DNA of 9,128 nucleotides from NCBI GenBank assembly GCA_003554685.1, contig PWHA01000114.1:1-9128 (forward strand), in the 5' to 3' direction. Positions 1 to 6,379 of the stretch are shown one piece after another. The position numbers and the translations under genes are program-made. The notes under the pieces were generated by a model. That model was not told where the DNA came from and searched no databases. It saw only the letters and a list, made by a program, of their open reading frames with translations. Each line of letters starts with the position of its first letter. The first letter of the stretch is position 1. Origin of the DNA: Halanaerobiaceae bacterium. Its GTDB lineage: Bacteria > Bacillota > Halanaerobiia > Halanaerobiales > Halarsenatibacteraceae.

Positions 1-678
1 CCGGCAATCAGTATTGTACCGCCTGAAGATTTTTCCCGGCTGGATGAGGCTCTGAAAAATATTAAGCGCTACAGCTGGATTGTTTTTACCAGCAGCAATG
101 GAGTTCGAGGATTTTTTCAGCAGCTGCGAAAAAATAATCTTGATATTAGAGAACTTGCCGGGATCAGGACGGCGGCAATTGGCAATAAAACCGCCCGGGA
201 ACTGGAGAAAAAAGGAATCCTGGTTGATTTTATCCCCGATAGTTTTGTGGCTGAAGACCTGCTCCAGGGTCTGACTGCAAGGCTGAAGGCGAAGGGAGAA
301 ACTGACAGTCAGATTCTGCTGCCCCGCACGCCCAGGGCCCGGGATCTTTTAAGGACCGGACTGGCTGAACTGGGCTGTCAGGTAGATGAAGTGCCGGCTT
401 ATTTGACCGGCAGAACCACCATATCGGAGGATGTCATTAGAGATATTAAGGTTGGCAGCTACGATTTGATAACCTTTACCAGCTCTTCCACTGTGGAATT
501 TTTTCTGGAATCTCTGGAGAGAAGAGAGCTGCTGGCTGATATGACTCTGGCTGCCATCGGTCCTATCACAGCCCGAACAGCCCGGCAGTCTGGACTGGAA
601 GTTGATATTATTGCGGAGAACTATAACATTGAGGGCTTATGCCAGGCTATTATCCAGCATTATCAGGATGGTGAGTGA
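1..678 (+). CDS. hemD: Uroporphyrinogen-III synthase, C-terminal part (5' end cut by window edge)
   Basis: HemD closes the linear tetrapyrrole hydroxymethylbilane, inverting ring D, to give uroporphyrinogen III in the cytoplasm; this is the branch point to siroheme and, here, to heme. The frame is open from base 1 through 225 codons to TGA at 676-678, so the start lies outside the window. The two-lobed HemD pattern is visible: IVFTSSNGV at about residues 27-35 of the visible part, the matching DLITFTSSSTVEFF from residue 155, then AAIGPITARTA and a final NIEGLCQAI helix typical of the family C-terminus. A free-standing HemD is about 250 residues, so roughly 30 are missing; an upstream fusion to a CobA-type methyltransferase, common in anaerobes, cannot be excluded. 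It is the first visible gene of the heme operon and its last 11 bases overlap the ahbC start. An internal GTG at 247 is in frame but would split the first lobe, so it is not the start. Confidence 0.93.
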   Translation, partial: PAISIVPPEDFSRLDEALKNIKRYSWIVFTSSNGVRGFFQQLRKNNLDIRELAGIRTAAIGNKTARELEKKGILVDFIPDSFVAEDLLQGLTARLKAKGETDSQILLPRTPRARDLLRTGLAELGCQVDEVPAYLTGRTTISEDVIRDIKVGSYDLITFTSSSTVEFFLESLERRELLADMTLAAIGPITARTARQSGLEVDIIAENYNIEGLCQAIIQHYQDGE

Positions 679-1903
679 AATTATAAATTTAAGCAAATTA
701 TTATCTGAAGTAAAGAGTTACGGAGATAAACTGCGCTACAGCAAGAAAAGTCAGGGAGCCAGCACCGGCACCCGCCATGATCTGGGTCCGGTGGTGGTCT
801 GGAATGCAACTAGAGCCTGTAATTTATCCTGCCGGCACTGCTATGCCGGTTCTGACGGCTCCAAAAATCCTGAAGAATTGACCACCGAGGAGGCCAGGAA
901 TTTTATCGATCAGCTGGCAGCTCTTAATGTGCCGGTTCTTTTAATCTCCGGAGGTGAGCCCCTGCTCCGGCCCGATCTTGAGAAGCTGATTAAGCAGGCA
1001 GTTGCTTCCGGAATAAGGGTCACCCTGTCAACCAATGGCACTCTGATCACCCCGGAAAGGGCCGGAAGATTTAAGGAGCTGGGGGTTAGTTATGTGGGCA
1101 TCAGTATTGATGGACTTCCAGAGACTCACAACCATTTTAGAGTAGAGGAGAATGCTTTTGATCGAGCGCTGGCTGGAATCAAAAACTGTCAGCAGGTCGG
1201 ACAGAAGGTTGGCCTCCGCTTTACCCTGACAGCCTTTAACAGGGATGAAATTCCGGCAGTATTTGATCTGCTGCTGGAAGAAAATATCGCCCGGCTCTGT
1301 TTCTATCATCTGGTCCATCAGGGGCGGGGCAGCCCTTTAAATGAGGCTGCTCTTTCCAGCAAGGAAACCAGAGAAGTCCTGGATTATATTATTTCCAGAA
1401 GCGATAGACTGCCGCAGGAGCACGGAGAGAAGGAAATTTTAACAGTTGCCAATCATGTCGATGGCATTTATCTTTATTTAAAACTAAGGGAGGCCGGGGA
1501 TCCCAGGGCGGAGAGAATTTTGCAGTATCTGAAATATAATGGAGGTAACCGTTCGGGAACGGCTCTGGCCTGCGTGGACTGGAAGGGAAGTGTTCATCCC
1601 GACCAGTTTTCTATGAACCATAATCTGGGTAATATCAGAGAAGAAACGCTGAAAAGGATCTGGCATTCTGCTGATTCCGGGCTTTTGAAGAAGCTGAGGA
1701 ACAGAAAGAGGCATCTACAGGGGCGCTGTGCCGACTGCAGCTGGCTTTCGGTATGCAATGGCAATTTTCGGGCCCGGGCGGAAGCGGCCACCGGCGAGTA
1801 CTGGGCTGAGGATCCTGGCTGTTATTTGACGGCAGCAGAGCTTTCCCGGGGCGGCAGCGTTTTTGAGAATAACCCCCACAGGGAGGCAGCAGATAATGCT
1901 TAA
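668..1903 (+). CDS. ahbC: Radical SAM protein AhbC (NirJ1-type), 12,18-didecarboxysiroheme deacetylase
   Basis: Predicted to remove the acetate side chains of 12,18-didecarboxysiroheme to give iron-coproporphyrin III, the second step of the siroheme-to-heme route. Protein of 411 residues. The N-terminal INLSKLL...GDKLRY segment followed by PVVVWN is typical of AhbC/NirJ1. The radical-SAM cluster motif CNLSCRHC gives Cys51, Cys55 and Cys58, and SGGEP follows at the expected distance. The C-terminal SPASM-like part has Cys302 (CVDWKGSVHPDQF), Cys354, Cys357, Cys363 and Cys385, enough for an auxiliary [4Fe-4S] cluster. Where I expect CGGN in the family, this protein reads CNGN at 363-366. ATG 668 was chosen because it begins just before the conserved SKL segment; GTG 671 is the next codon and equally possible. 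No good Shine-Dalgarno precedes either, so translation probably depends on coupling to hemD, whose end it overlaps by 11 bases. The specific substrate is assigned from family and context. Confidence 0.9.
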   Translation: MVSEIINLSKLLSEVKSYGDKLRYSKKSQGASTGTRHDLGPVVVWNATRACNLSCRHCYAGSDGSKNPEELTTEEARNFIDQLAALNVPVLLISGGEPLLRPDLEKLIKQAVASGIRVTLSTNGTLITPERAGRFKELGVSYVGISIDGLPETHNHFRVEENAFDRALAGIKNCQQVGQKVGLRFTLTAFNRDEIPAVFDLLLEENIARLCFYHLVHQGRGSPLNEAALSSKETREVLDYIISRSDRLPQEHGEKEILTVANHVDGIYLYLKLREAGDPRAERILQYLKYNGGNRSGTALACVDWKGSVHPDQFSMNHNLGNIREETLKRIWHSADSGLLKKLRNRKRHLQGRCADCSWLSVCNGNFRARAEAATGEYWAEDPGCYLTAAELSRGGSVFENNPHREAADNA

Positions 1904-2867
1904 AAGACCGAGGAGACTGCGCTATCAACAAAACCTTCGGGAGCTGGTTCAGGAAACCAGAATTAATCCTGAAGATTTAATCTATCCGATATTTATTAAA
2001 GAAGGCAGGGAAATTAAGCAGGAGATCCCCTCCCTGCCCGGCTGTTATCACCTTTCTCCCGATGACTGCCTGAGAGAAGAGGTGGCCAGAATTAGGGAGA
2101 GCGGGCTTAAGGGAGTTTTAATTTTTGGAATTCCAGCTGAAAGAGATGCTACCGGCAGCAGGGCCCGGGAGTCCGATGGTCCGGTACAGCAGGCCTGCCG
2201 GCTTCTCCAGTCAGAGTTTCCCGAATTATATATTATCACCGATGTCTGCCTCTGCGGCTACACCTCCCACGGACACTGCGGAATTGTGGAGGATGGCCGG
2301 ATTAAAAATGACAGCACTCTGCCCTATCTGGCTGAAACCGCTTTGTCTCAGGTGGAAAGTGGCGCTGACATGGTGGCCCCCTCGGATATGATGGATGGCA
2401 GGATTCGGGCAATCCGGGAAAAACTCGATCAAAGTGGCTACACCCATATTCCTGTTATGTCCTATGCTGCTAAATATGCTTCTGCTTTTTACGGACCATT
2501 CCGGGAGGCCTGTGAATCCAGCCCCGATTTTGGGGATCGGAGTTCTCACCAGATGAATCCCGCCAATGCCCGGGAGGCCCTGAGGGAGGCCAAACTTGAT
2601 CTCGAGGAAGGGGCAGATATTATCATGATTAAACCGGCCCTGGCCTATCTTGATATTATTTACCGCATCCGCCAGCAGGTCGATGTTCCGGTAGCGGCCT
2701 ACAGTGTCAGCGGAGAATATTCTTTGATAAAAAATGGCGGACAGGCCGGACTGGTAGATTCCCGGGAGGTTCTGCTTGAGACCCTGACAGCCATTAAAAG
2801 AGCAGGTGCAGATCTAATCATTACCTATCATGCCCTGGATCTGGCCCGGGAGTTGAATAAATCATGA
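1896..2867 (+). CDS. hemB: Porphobilinogen synthase (5-aminolevulinate dehydratase)
   Basis: Condenses two 5-aminolevulinate molecules to porphobilinogen, a cytoplasmic step shared by all tetrapyrroles. The 323-residue protein has normal family length and aligns mentally from end to end: RPRRLR at the N-terminus, IYPIFIKEG, the zinc-type cysteine motif DVCLCGYTSHGHCG (Cys118, Cys120, Cys128), PSDMMDGRI, the substrate-binding SYAAKYASAFYGPFR with Lys193, GDRSSHQMNPANAREA, and MIKPALAYLD with the Schiff-base Lys246. The three cysteines indicate a zinc-dependent enzyme rather than the cysteine-free magnesium type. ATG 1896 is preceded by GGGAGG at 1881-1886 with 9 bases spacing; the open frame extends further upstream, but nothing there resembles HemB. 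It overlaps ahbC by 8 bases and ends in an ATGA overlap with ahbD, so the three genes are almost certainly co-translated from one message. Confidence 0.97.
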   Translation: MLKRPRRLRYQQNLRELVQETRINPEDLIYPIFIKEGREIKQEIPSLPGCYHLSPDDCLREEVARIRESGLKGVLIFGIPAERDATGSRARESDGPVQQACRLLQSEFPELYIITDVCLCGYTSHGHCGIVEDGRIKNDSTLPYLAETALSQVESGADMVAPSDMMDGRIRAIREKLDQSGYTHIPVMSYAAKYASAFYGPFREACESSPDFGDRSSHQMNPANAREALREAKLDLEEGADIIMIKPALAYLDIIYRIRQQVDVPVAAYSVSGEYSLIKNGGQAGLVDSREVLLETLTAIKRAGADLIITYHALDLARELNKS

Positions 2868-3859
2868 AGATGGTATCCTGGAATGTAACCCGCCGCTGCA
2901 ATCTCTACTGTGACCACTGCTACCGGGAATCAGGCCCTGAGGCTGGAGATCTCAACCAGGAACTTTCCACTGCAGAAGGTTTCAGGTTGCTGGAGGACCT
3001 GCAAAAAACCGGCTTTCATCTGGTCATTTTCAGTGGAGGAGAACCCCTGCTGAGGCCGGATCTGGTTGAGCTGGTAGACCGGGCTTCAGAACTGAGTCTT
3101 TACCCGGTTTTGGGCACCAATGCTCTGGAAATTAGCCAGGAAAGACTGCAAAATTTGATTGCTGCGGGGCTAAAGGGCATGGGAATCAGCCTGGACAGCG
3201 TCTGCCCGGAAGTTCATGATGAATTTCGGGGCCGTGAGGGAGCCTGGCAAAAGACTGTTGCTTCAATCAAGAAGATAGTTGACGCCGGTGTTCCTGTTCA
3301 AATTAATACCACCCTCACGGAAAACAATTATGCCGAACTGGATGATTTGATTGATTTTACCCGGGAACTGGGAGCCAGAGCTCTCCACCCCTTTTTCCTG
3401 GTACCAACCGGCAGGGCCAGGAAGATAGAAGGTTCCTCTCTCAGAGCTGAAAAATATCAGCAGATGATCGAAAAGGTGCTGACCCGACAGCAGCAGGTTG
3501 AAATTGAACTTAAACCCACCTGCGCTCCGCAATTTCTGGTTCAGGCCGAAAAAATGGGCATGTCCTTGAGATTCAGCCGGGGCTGTCTGGCCGGGGTTTC
3601 CTACTGCTGCATTCTTCCCGAGGGAGAAGTCCATATCTGTCCCTATCTTCCGGTGGAGGCTGGAAATATCAGGAATAATAGATTCAGCGAGATCTGGAAT
3701 AACAGCCCGATTTTTCAAAAACTGCGAGATTATTCAAACTACCGGGATAAATGTGGCAGCTGTCCTGATGTTGATATCTGCGGGGGCTGCCGGGCCCGGG
3801 CCTATTATTATTCTGAGGGCGATTACCTGGCAGCCGACCCCTGGTGTCAGGTCAGGTAG
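2864..3859 (+). CDS. ahbD: Radical SAM protein AhbD (NirJ2-type), Fe-coproporphyrin III decarboxylase (heme synthase)
   Basis: Predicted last enzyme of the siroheme-dependent pathway, oxidatively decarboxylating two propionates of iron-coproporphyrin III to vinyls to give heme b. It has 331 residues. The radical-SAM motif lies almost at the N-terminus, CNLYCDHC with Cys12, Cys16 and Cys19, preceded by VSWNVTRR, which is the short N-terminus of the NirJ2/AhbD type and unlike the longer AhbC. SGGEPLLRPDL and GISLDS follow. The C-terminal cysteine-rich part has Cys220, Cys241, Cys248, Cys249, Cys259, Cys297, Cys300, Cys306, Cys309 and Cys328, consistent with auxiliary iron-sulfur binding in a SPASM domain. 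ATG 2864 overlaps the hemB stop as ATGA; GGGAG at 2849-2853 is a plausible ribosome binding site. ATG 2870 is an alternative that removes only two residues. The alternative name NirJ2 reflects its relation to heme d1 enzymes, but no other heme d1 or nitrite reductase genes are present here. Confidence 0.88.
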   Translation: MKMVSWNVTRRCNLYCDHCYRESGPEAGDLNQELSTAEGFRLLEDLQKTGFHLVIFSGGEPLLRPDLVELVDRASELSLYPVLGTNALEISQERLQNLIAAGLKGMGISLDSVCPEVHDEFRGREGAWQKTVASIKKIVDAGVPVQINTTLTENNYAELDDLIDFTRELGARALHPFFLVPTGRARKIEGSSLRAEKYQQMIEKVLTRQQQVEIELKPTCAPQFLVQAEKMGMSLRFSRGCLAGVSYCCILPEGEVHICPYLPVEAGNIRNNRFSEIWNNSPIFQKLRDYSNYRDKCGSCPDVDICGGCRARAYYYSEGDYLAADPWCQVR

Positions 3860-3864
3860 GTGAT
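3856..3864 (+). promoter_or_regulatory. Ribosome binding site deciding the ahbA start
   Basis: GTAGGTGAT differs from the ideal GGAGGTGAT at one base and sits 4 bases before TTG 3869, giving about 8 bases from the core to the start. It overlaps the ahbD stop codon TAG at 3857-3859 and includes the GTG at 3860, so that GTG is more likely part of the binding site than the start codon. Confidence 0.6.
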
Positions 3865-3868
3865 ATCT

Positions 3869-4507
3869 TTGTCAGAAAAGAAATTTTCTTCAAACCTAAA
3901 TCAAAATAATGAAAGCGGTAAAGAGGAAGCAGGTAAGCTCTCAAAAGAACTGGAACTGTCAGCTCTGGAAAGAAAGCTTCTGACTGAAGCCCAGCAGGGT
4001 CTGCCCCTAACGGCAACTCCATATGCCGACCTGGGAGAAAGATTTGGTCTTACCGCAGCAGAGGTTACTGCTCTGCTCAAGGATTTAAAGAAAAGGGGTT
4101 TAATCCGCCGGCTGGGAGGAGTTTTTAGTTCCAGAAAGCTGGGCTGGCAGAGTCTGCTGCTGGCCGCCCGGGTTCCTGAGGAAAGGTTTTATCAGGTTGC
4201 CGGGCTAATCAACCAGCATCCCGGTGTTACCCACAATTACCGCCGCAATCAGAAATATAATATGTGGTTTACCCTGAGTGTGGGACCGGAAGAGGATTTG
4301 CAGCAGGAAATAGCCAGCCTGGAAGAAAAAACAGGTCTGGAATTTCTCCAGCTGCCTAAAATTAAGCAGTACAAGCTTGGGGTTAAACTTGATCTAGATG
4401 AAGGAGGAGAGACCGGTGAAGGAGGAGAAACCGGTGAAAGAGGAGAGAGCAGTGAAGGAGGAATTAGCAGTGGAGAAAAAAACACCGGAACTGACGGCCA
4501 GGGATAA
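3869..4507 (+). CDS. ahbA: Siroheme decarboxylase subunit AhbA (AsnC/Lrp-like fold) with repeat-encoded Gly/Glu tail
   Basis: One subunit of the AhbA/AhbB complex that decarboxylates siroheme to 12,18-didecarboxysiroheme. The 212-residue protein has an AsnC-like helix-turn-helix region at about residues 33-85 (LSALERKLL, LTAAEVTALLKDLKKRGLI, RRLGGVFSSRKLG), then GVTHNYRRNQKYNMWFTL with His122 in the conserved HNY, and LEFLQLPKIKQYKLGVKLDL. Such proteins are often misannotated as AsnC-family regulators; the neighbours show it is an enzyme. The family core ends near residue 175 and is followed by about 36 low-complexity residues of repeated EGGETG type, encoded by a tandem DNA repeat. The start is taken as TTG 3869 because TAGGTGAT at 3857-3864 lies ideally before it; the annotated alternative GTG 3860 directly abuts the ahbD stop and has poorer support. 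Alpha versus beta naming follows gene order and motifs and could be swapped. Confidence 0.87.
   Translation: MSEKKFSSNLNQNNESGKEEAGKLSKELELSALERKLLTEAQQGLPLTATPYADLGERFGLTAAEVTALLKDLKKRGLIRRLGGVFSSRKLGWQSLLLAARVPEERFYQVAGLINQHPGVTHNYRRNQKYNMWFTLSVGPEEDLQQEIASLEEKTGLEFLQLPKIKQYKLGVKLDLDEGGETGEGGETGERGESSEGGISSGEKNTGTDGQG
4401..4472 (+). repeat. Four tandem 18-base units in the ahbA/ahbB overlap, each a Shine-Dalgarno plus GTG
   Basis: The units are 4401-4418, 4419-4436, 4437-4454 and 4455-4472. The first two differ at one base, the third differs from the first at three, and the fourth is the most divergent. Each begins with AAGGAGG (AAAGAGG in unit 3) and ends with GTG, leaving exactly 8 bases between them. 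Since 18 is divisible by three, both overlapping frames stay open: ahbA reads repeated EGGETG and ahbB reads repeated KEERPV-like residues. Unit 4 precedes the conserved AhbB core and may be the original initiation site, with units 1-3 arising by duplication; that order is an inference. Confidence 0.93.
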
Positions 4508-4958
4508 AAAGCTTATTGCTCGGCTCCAGCAGGATATACCCCTGGCACCTCGACCCTTTAAAAAAATTGCTGAGGAGCTGGGCTGGCGGGAAAAAGAGGT
4601 GCTGGCAGGTCTGGAGCAGCTTTCCCGTCAGGGTATCCTGAAAAGAATTGCTTCTCTGCTCTATCACCGCCGGGCCGGGTTTTCTGCCAATGGCATGGTG
4701 GTCTGGCAGATTCCTTCTTCCCGGGAGGATCAGGTTGGCCGGAAATTAGCAGAGTTTCCTGAAGTCAGCCACTGTTATCTCAGACCTTCCACTCCTGACT
4801 GGCCTTACAATATTTATGCTATGGTCCATGCCAGAAGCAGGGTTGAACTGCAAGAACTGGTCGAAGAAATGGCCGGAGAGATAAAAGCTAAAGATTATCG
4901 GATAGTCATCAGTACCGAGGAGCTGAAAAAGACCAGTCTGAAATATTTTGCAGAATAG
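4470..4958 (+). CDS. ahbB: Siroheme decarboxylase subunit AhbB (AsnC/Lrp-like fold)
   Basis: Partner of AhbA in siroheme decarboxylation. From GTG 4470 it has 162 residues, close to family length. The core is recognisable: LTARDKKLIARLQQDIPLAPRPF, the helix-turn-helix segment IAEELGWREKEVLAGLEQL, an RIASLLYHRRAGFSANGMVVW segment split here by LLYHR, FPEVSHCYLRP with His101, PDWPYNIYAMVHARS, and the ending ISTEELKKTSLKYF. The open frame continues upstream to ATG 4398, which would give 186 residues with a charged KEERPV-type extension, but that ATG has no ribosome binding site. GTG codons at 4416, 4434, 4452 and 4470 each follow a purine-rich Shine-Dalgarno at 8 bases. GTG 4470 is preferred because it fits the conserved family N-terminus. 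Overlap with ahbA is 38 bases from this start and 110 from ATG 4398, suggesting coupled synthesis of the two subunits. Confidence 0.87.
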   Translation: MEKKTPELTARDKKLIARLQQDIPLAPRPFKKIAEELGWREKEVLAGLEQLSRQGILKRIASLLYHRRAGFSANGMVVWQIPSSREDQVGRKLAEFPEVSHCYLRPSTPDWPYNIYAMVHARSRVELQELVEEMAGEIKAKDYRIVISTEELKKTSLKYFAE

Positions 4959-4968
4959 CTAAAGCAAG

Positions 4969-4994
4969 AAATTTGCGGCATAAATTTGCGGCAT
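4969..4994. repeat. Perfect 13-base tandem duplication in the ahbB-hemL gap
   Basis: AAATTTGCGGCAT occurs twice head to tail (4969-4981 and 4982-4994), just after the ahbB stop, followed by AAAA. The rest of this 129-base gap also has AGATTATC twice (4998-5005 and 5043-5050). The elements may be regulator sites for hemL or simply slippage products; nothing decides between these. Confidence 0.85.
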
Positions 4995-5087
4995 AAAAGA
5001 TTATCAAACGTTTTTTAAAAATAACATAAGACAGCAGGACTCAGATTATCTTTTTTCAACTACTACCGGATTCAGGGAGGAAAAAAC

Positions 5088-6377
5088 ATGCATAAACGTT
5101 CCCGCGAGGAATATGAGAGAGCCTGTCAGTATCTGCCAGGCGGGGTGAACAGCCCGGCCCGGGCCTTTTCCTCTGTTAGGCAGCAGCCGCTCTTTATTGC
5201 CAGAGCTAAAGATAGCAGAATTTATGATATTGACGGCAATGAATACATTGATTTTGTCAGTTCCTGGGGGCCGATGCTTTTTGGCCACTGCCAGCAGGAT
5301 GTTATTGCAGCAGTTGCCGATCAGCTGAAAAGGGGGACCAGTTTCGGGGCACCTACCATTATTGAGACCGAAATGGCCGCTGAAATAGTGGATCTGATTC
5401 CCTCGGTGGACCGGGTCCGGATGGTCAATTCTGGCACCGAGGCCACCATGAGCGCCCTACGGCTGGCCCGGGGTTATACCGGACGGGATAAGGTCATTAA
5501 ATTTACCGGTAATTACCACGGCCATGGTGACAGCTTTCTAATTAAAGCAGGCTCCGGTCCCGCCACTCTGGGTCTTCCTGACAGCCCCGGAGTCCCCGAA
5601 GAACTGGCCCGTCTGACCATCAGCGTTCCCTATAATAATAAAGATTATGTAAATAAGGTTTTTCAGGAGCAGGGTGAAGAGATAGCCGCCGTCATTCTGG
5701 AACCTGTAGCAGCCAATATGGGGGTAGTTCCACCCCGGGATAATTTCCTGGAGTTCCTCCGGGAGATTACAGAGGAATACGGCACGGTTTTAATCTTTGA
5801 TGAGGTGATTACCGGCTTTCGGCTGGCTCCCGGTGGTGCGCAGCAGTATTACGGGGTAGATGCCGATCTGACCTGCCTCGGCAAGATAATTGGAGCCGGT
5901 CTGCCGGTGGGAGCTTACGGAGGTAAACAGGAAATAATGGATGAAGTAGCTCCAGTAGGCCCGGTATATCAGGCTGGGACTCTTTCCGGTAATCCCCTGG
6001 CCATGGCTGCTGGCTATCAGATGATGAAGCTGATCCAGCAGGAGGGGGTTTATGACCGGCTTGAGGATAAATCTAGCTATCTGGCCCGGGGTATTGCTGA
6101 AGAAATTTCTGAACTGGAGATACCCTGCAGCATTAACCGGGTAGGATCCCTTATCAGCCTCTTTTTCACCGATGCTGAGGTGGTTGATTATCAAACTGCT
6201 TCCTCCTCCGATACTGAACTCTATGCTGATTACTTTCAGGGAATGCTGGAAAGGGGTATATATCTGGCACCATCCCAGTTTGAAGCCATGTTTGTTTCGC
6301 TCAAGCACAGCCAGGAGGATCTGGATGTCACCATCAAAGCCGCTGCCGAAGTTCTGCAGGAAATTTCAGGAGGTTGA
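5088..6377 (+). CDS. hemL: Glutamate-1-semialdehyde 2,1-aminomutase
   Basis: Pyridoxal-phosphate enzyme of the C5 pathway, converting glutamate-1-semialdehyde to 5-aminolevulinate, the substrate of HemB in the same operon. The 429-residue length is standard. Signature segments appear in order: YLPGGVNSPARAF near the N-terminus, GTSFGAPT, MVNSGTEATMSALRLARG, NYHGHGDSFL, ILEPVAANMG, LIFDEVITGFR, and the cofactor lysine in LGKIIGAGLPVGAYGG, Lys266, followed by YQAGTLSGNPLAM. ATG 5088 follows AGGGAGG at 5074-5080 with 7 bases spacing. It is separated from ahbB by 129 bases, the only real gap inside the tetrapyrrole cluster, so it may have its own promoter, though I could not identify a convincing one. 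Its presence shows that this organism makes 5-aminolevulinate from glutamyl-tRNA rather than from glycine and succinyl-CoA; the reductase HemA should be encoded elsewhere. Confidence 0.97.
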   Translation: MHKRSREEYERACQYLPGGVNSPARAFSSVRQQPLFIARAKDSRIYDIDGNEYIDFVSSWGPMLFGHCQQDVIAAVADQLKRGTSFGAPTIIETEMAAEIVDLIPSVDRVRMVNSGTEATMSALRLARGYTGRDKVIKFTGNYHGHGDSFLIKAGSGPATLGLPDSPGVPEELARLTISVPYNNKDYVNKVFQEQGEEIAAVILEPVAANMGVVPPRDNFLEFLREITEEYGTVLIFDEVITGFRLAPGGAQQYYGVDADLTCLGKIIGAGLPVGAYGGKQEIMDEVAPVGPVYQAGTLSGNPLAMAAGYQMMKLIQQEGVYDRLEDKSSYLARGIAEEISELEIPCSINRVGSLISLFFTDAEVVDYQTASSSDTELYADYFQGMLERGIYLAPSQFEAMFVSLKHSQEDLDVTIKAAAEVLQEISGG

Positions 6378-6379
6378 TC

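Noticed and set aside
3263..3718. 151-codon minus-strand open frame within ahbD
   Set aside because: It is antisense to the conserved radical-SAM gene and shows no protein-like features.
4249..4485. Minus-strand open frame rich in Ser and Pro across the ahbA end
   Set aside because: It is the shadow of the purine-rich 18-base repeat and the ahbA coding sequence, with no ribosome binding site or family resemblance.
3869..4958. AhbA and AhbB as a pair of AsnC/Lrp transcription regulators
   Set aside because: They have the HNY...NMWFTL and PDWPYNIYAM / KKTSLKYF signatures of siroheme decarboxylases and lie between heme genes.
5790..6308. 172-codon minus-strand open frame within hemL
   Set aside because: The plus strand encodes full-length HemL with all motifs; the antisense frame has no recognisable domain.
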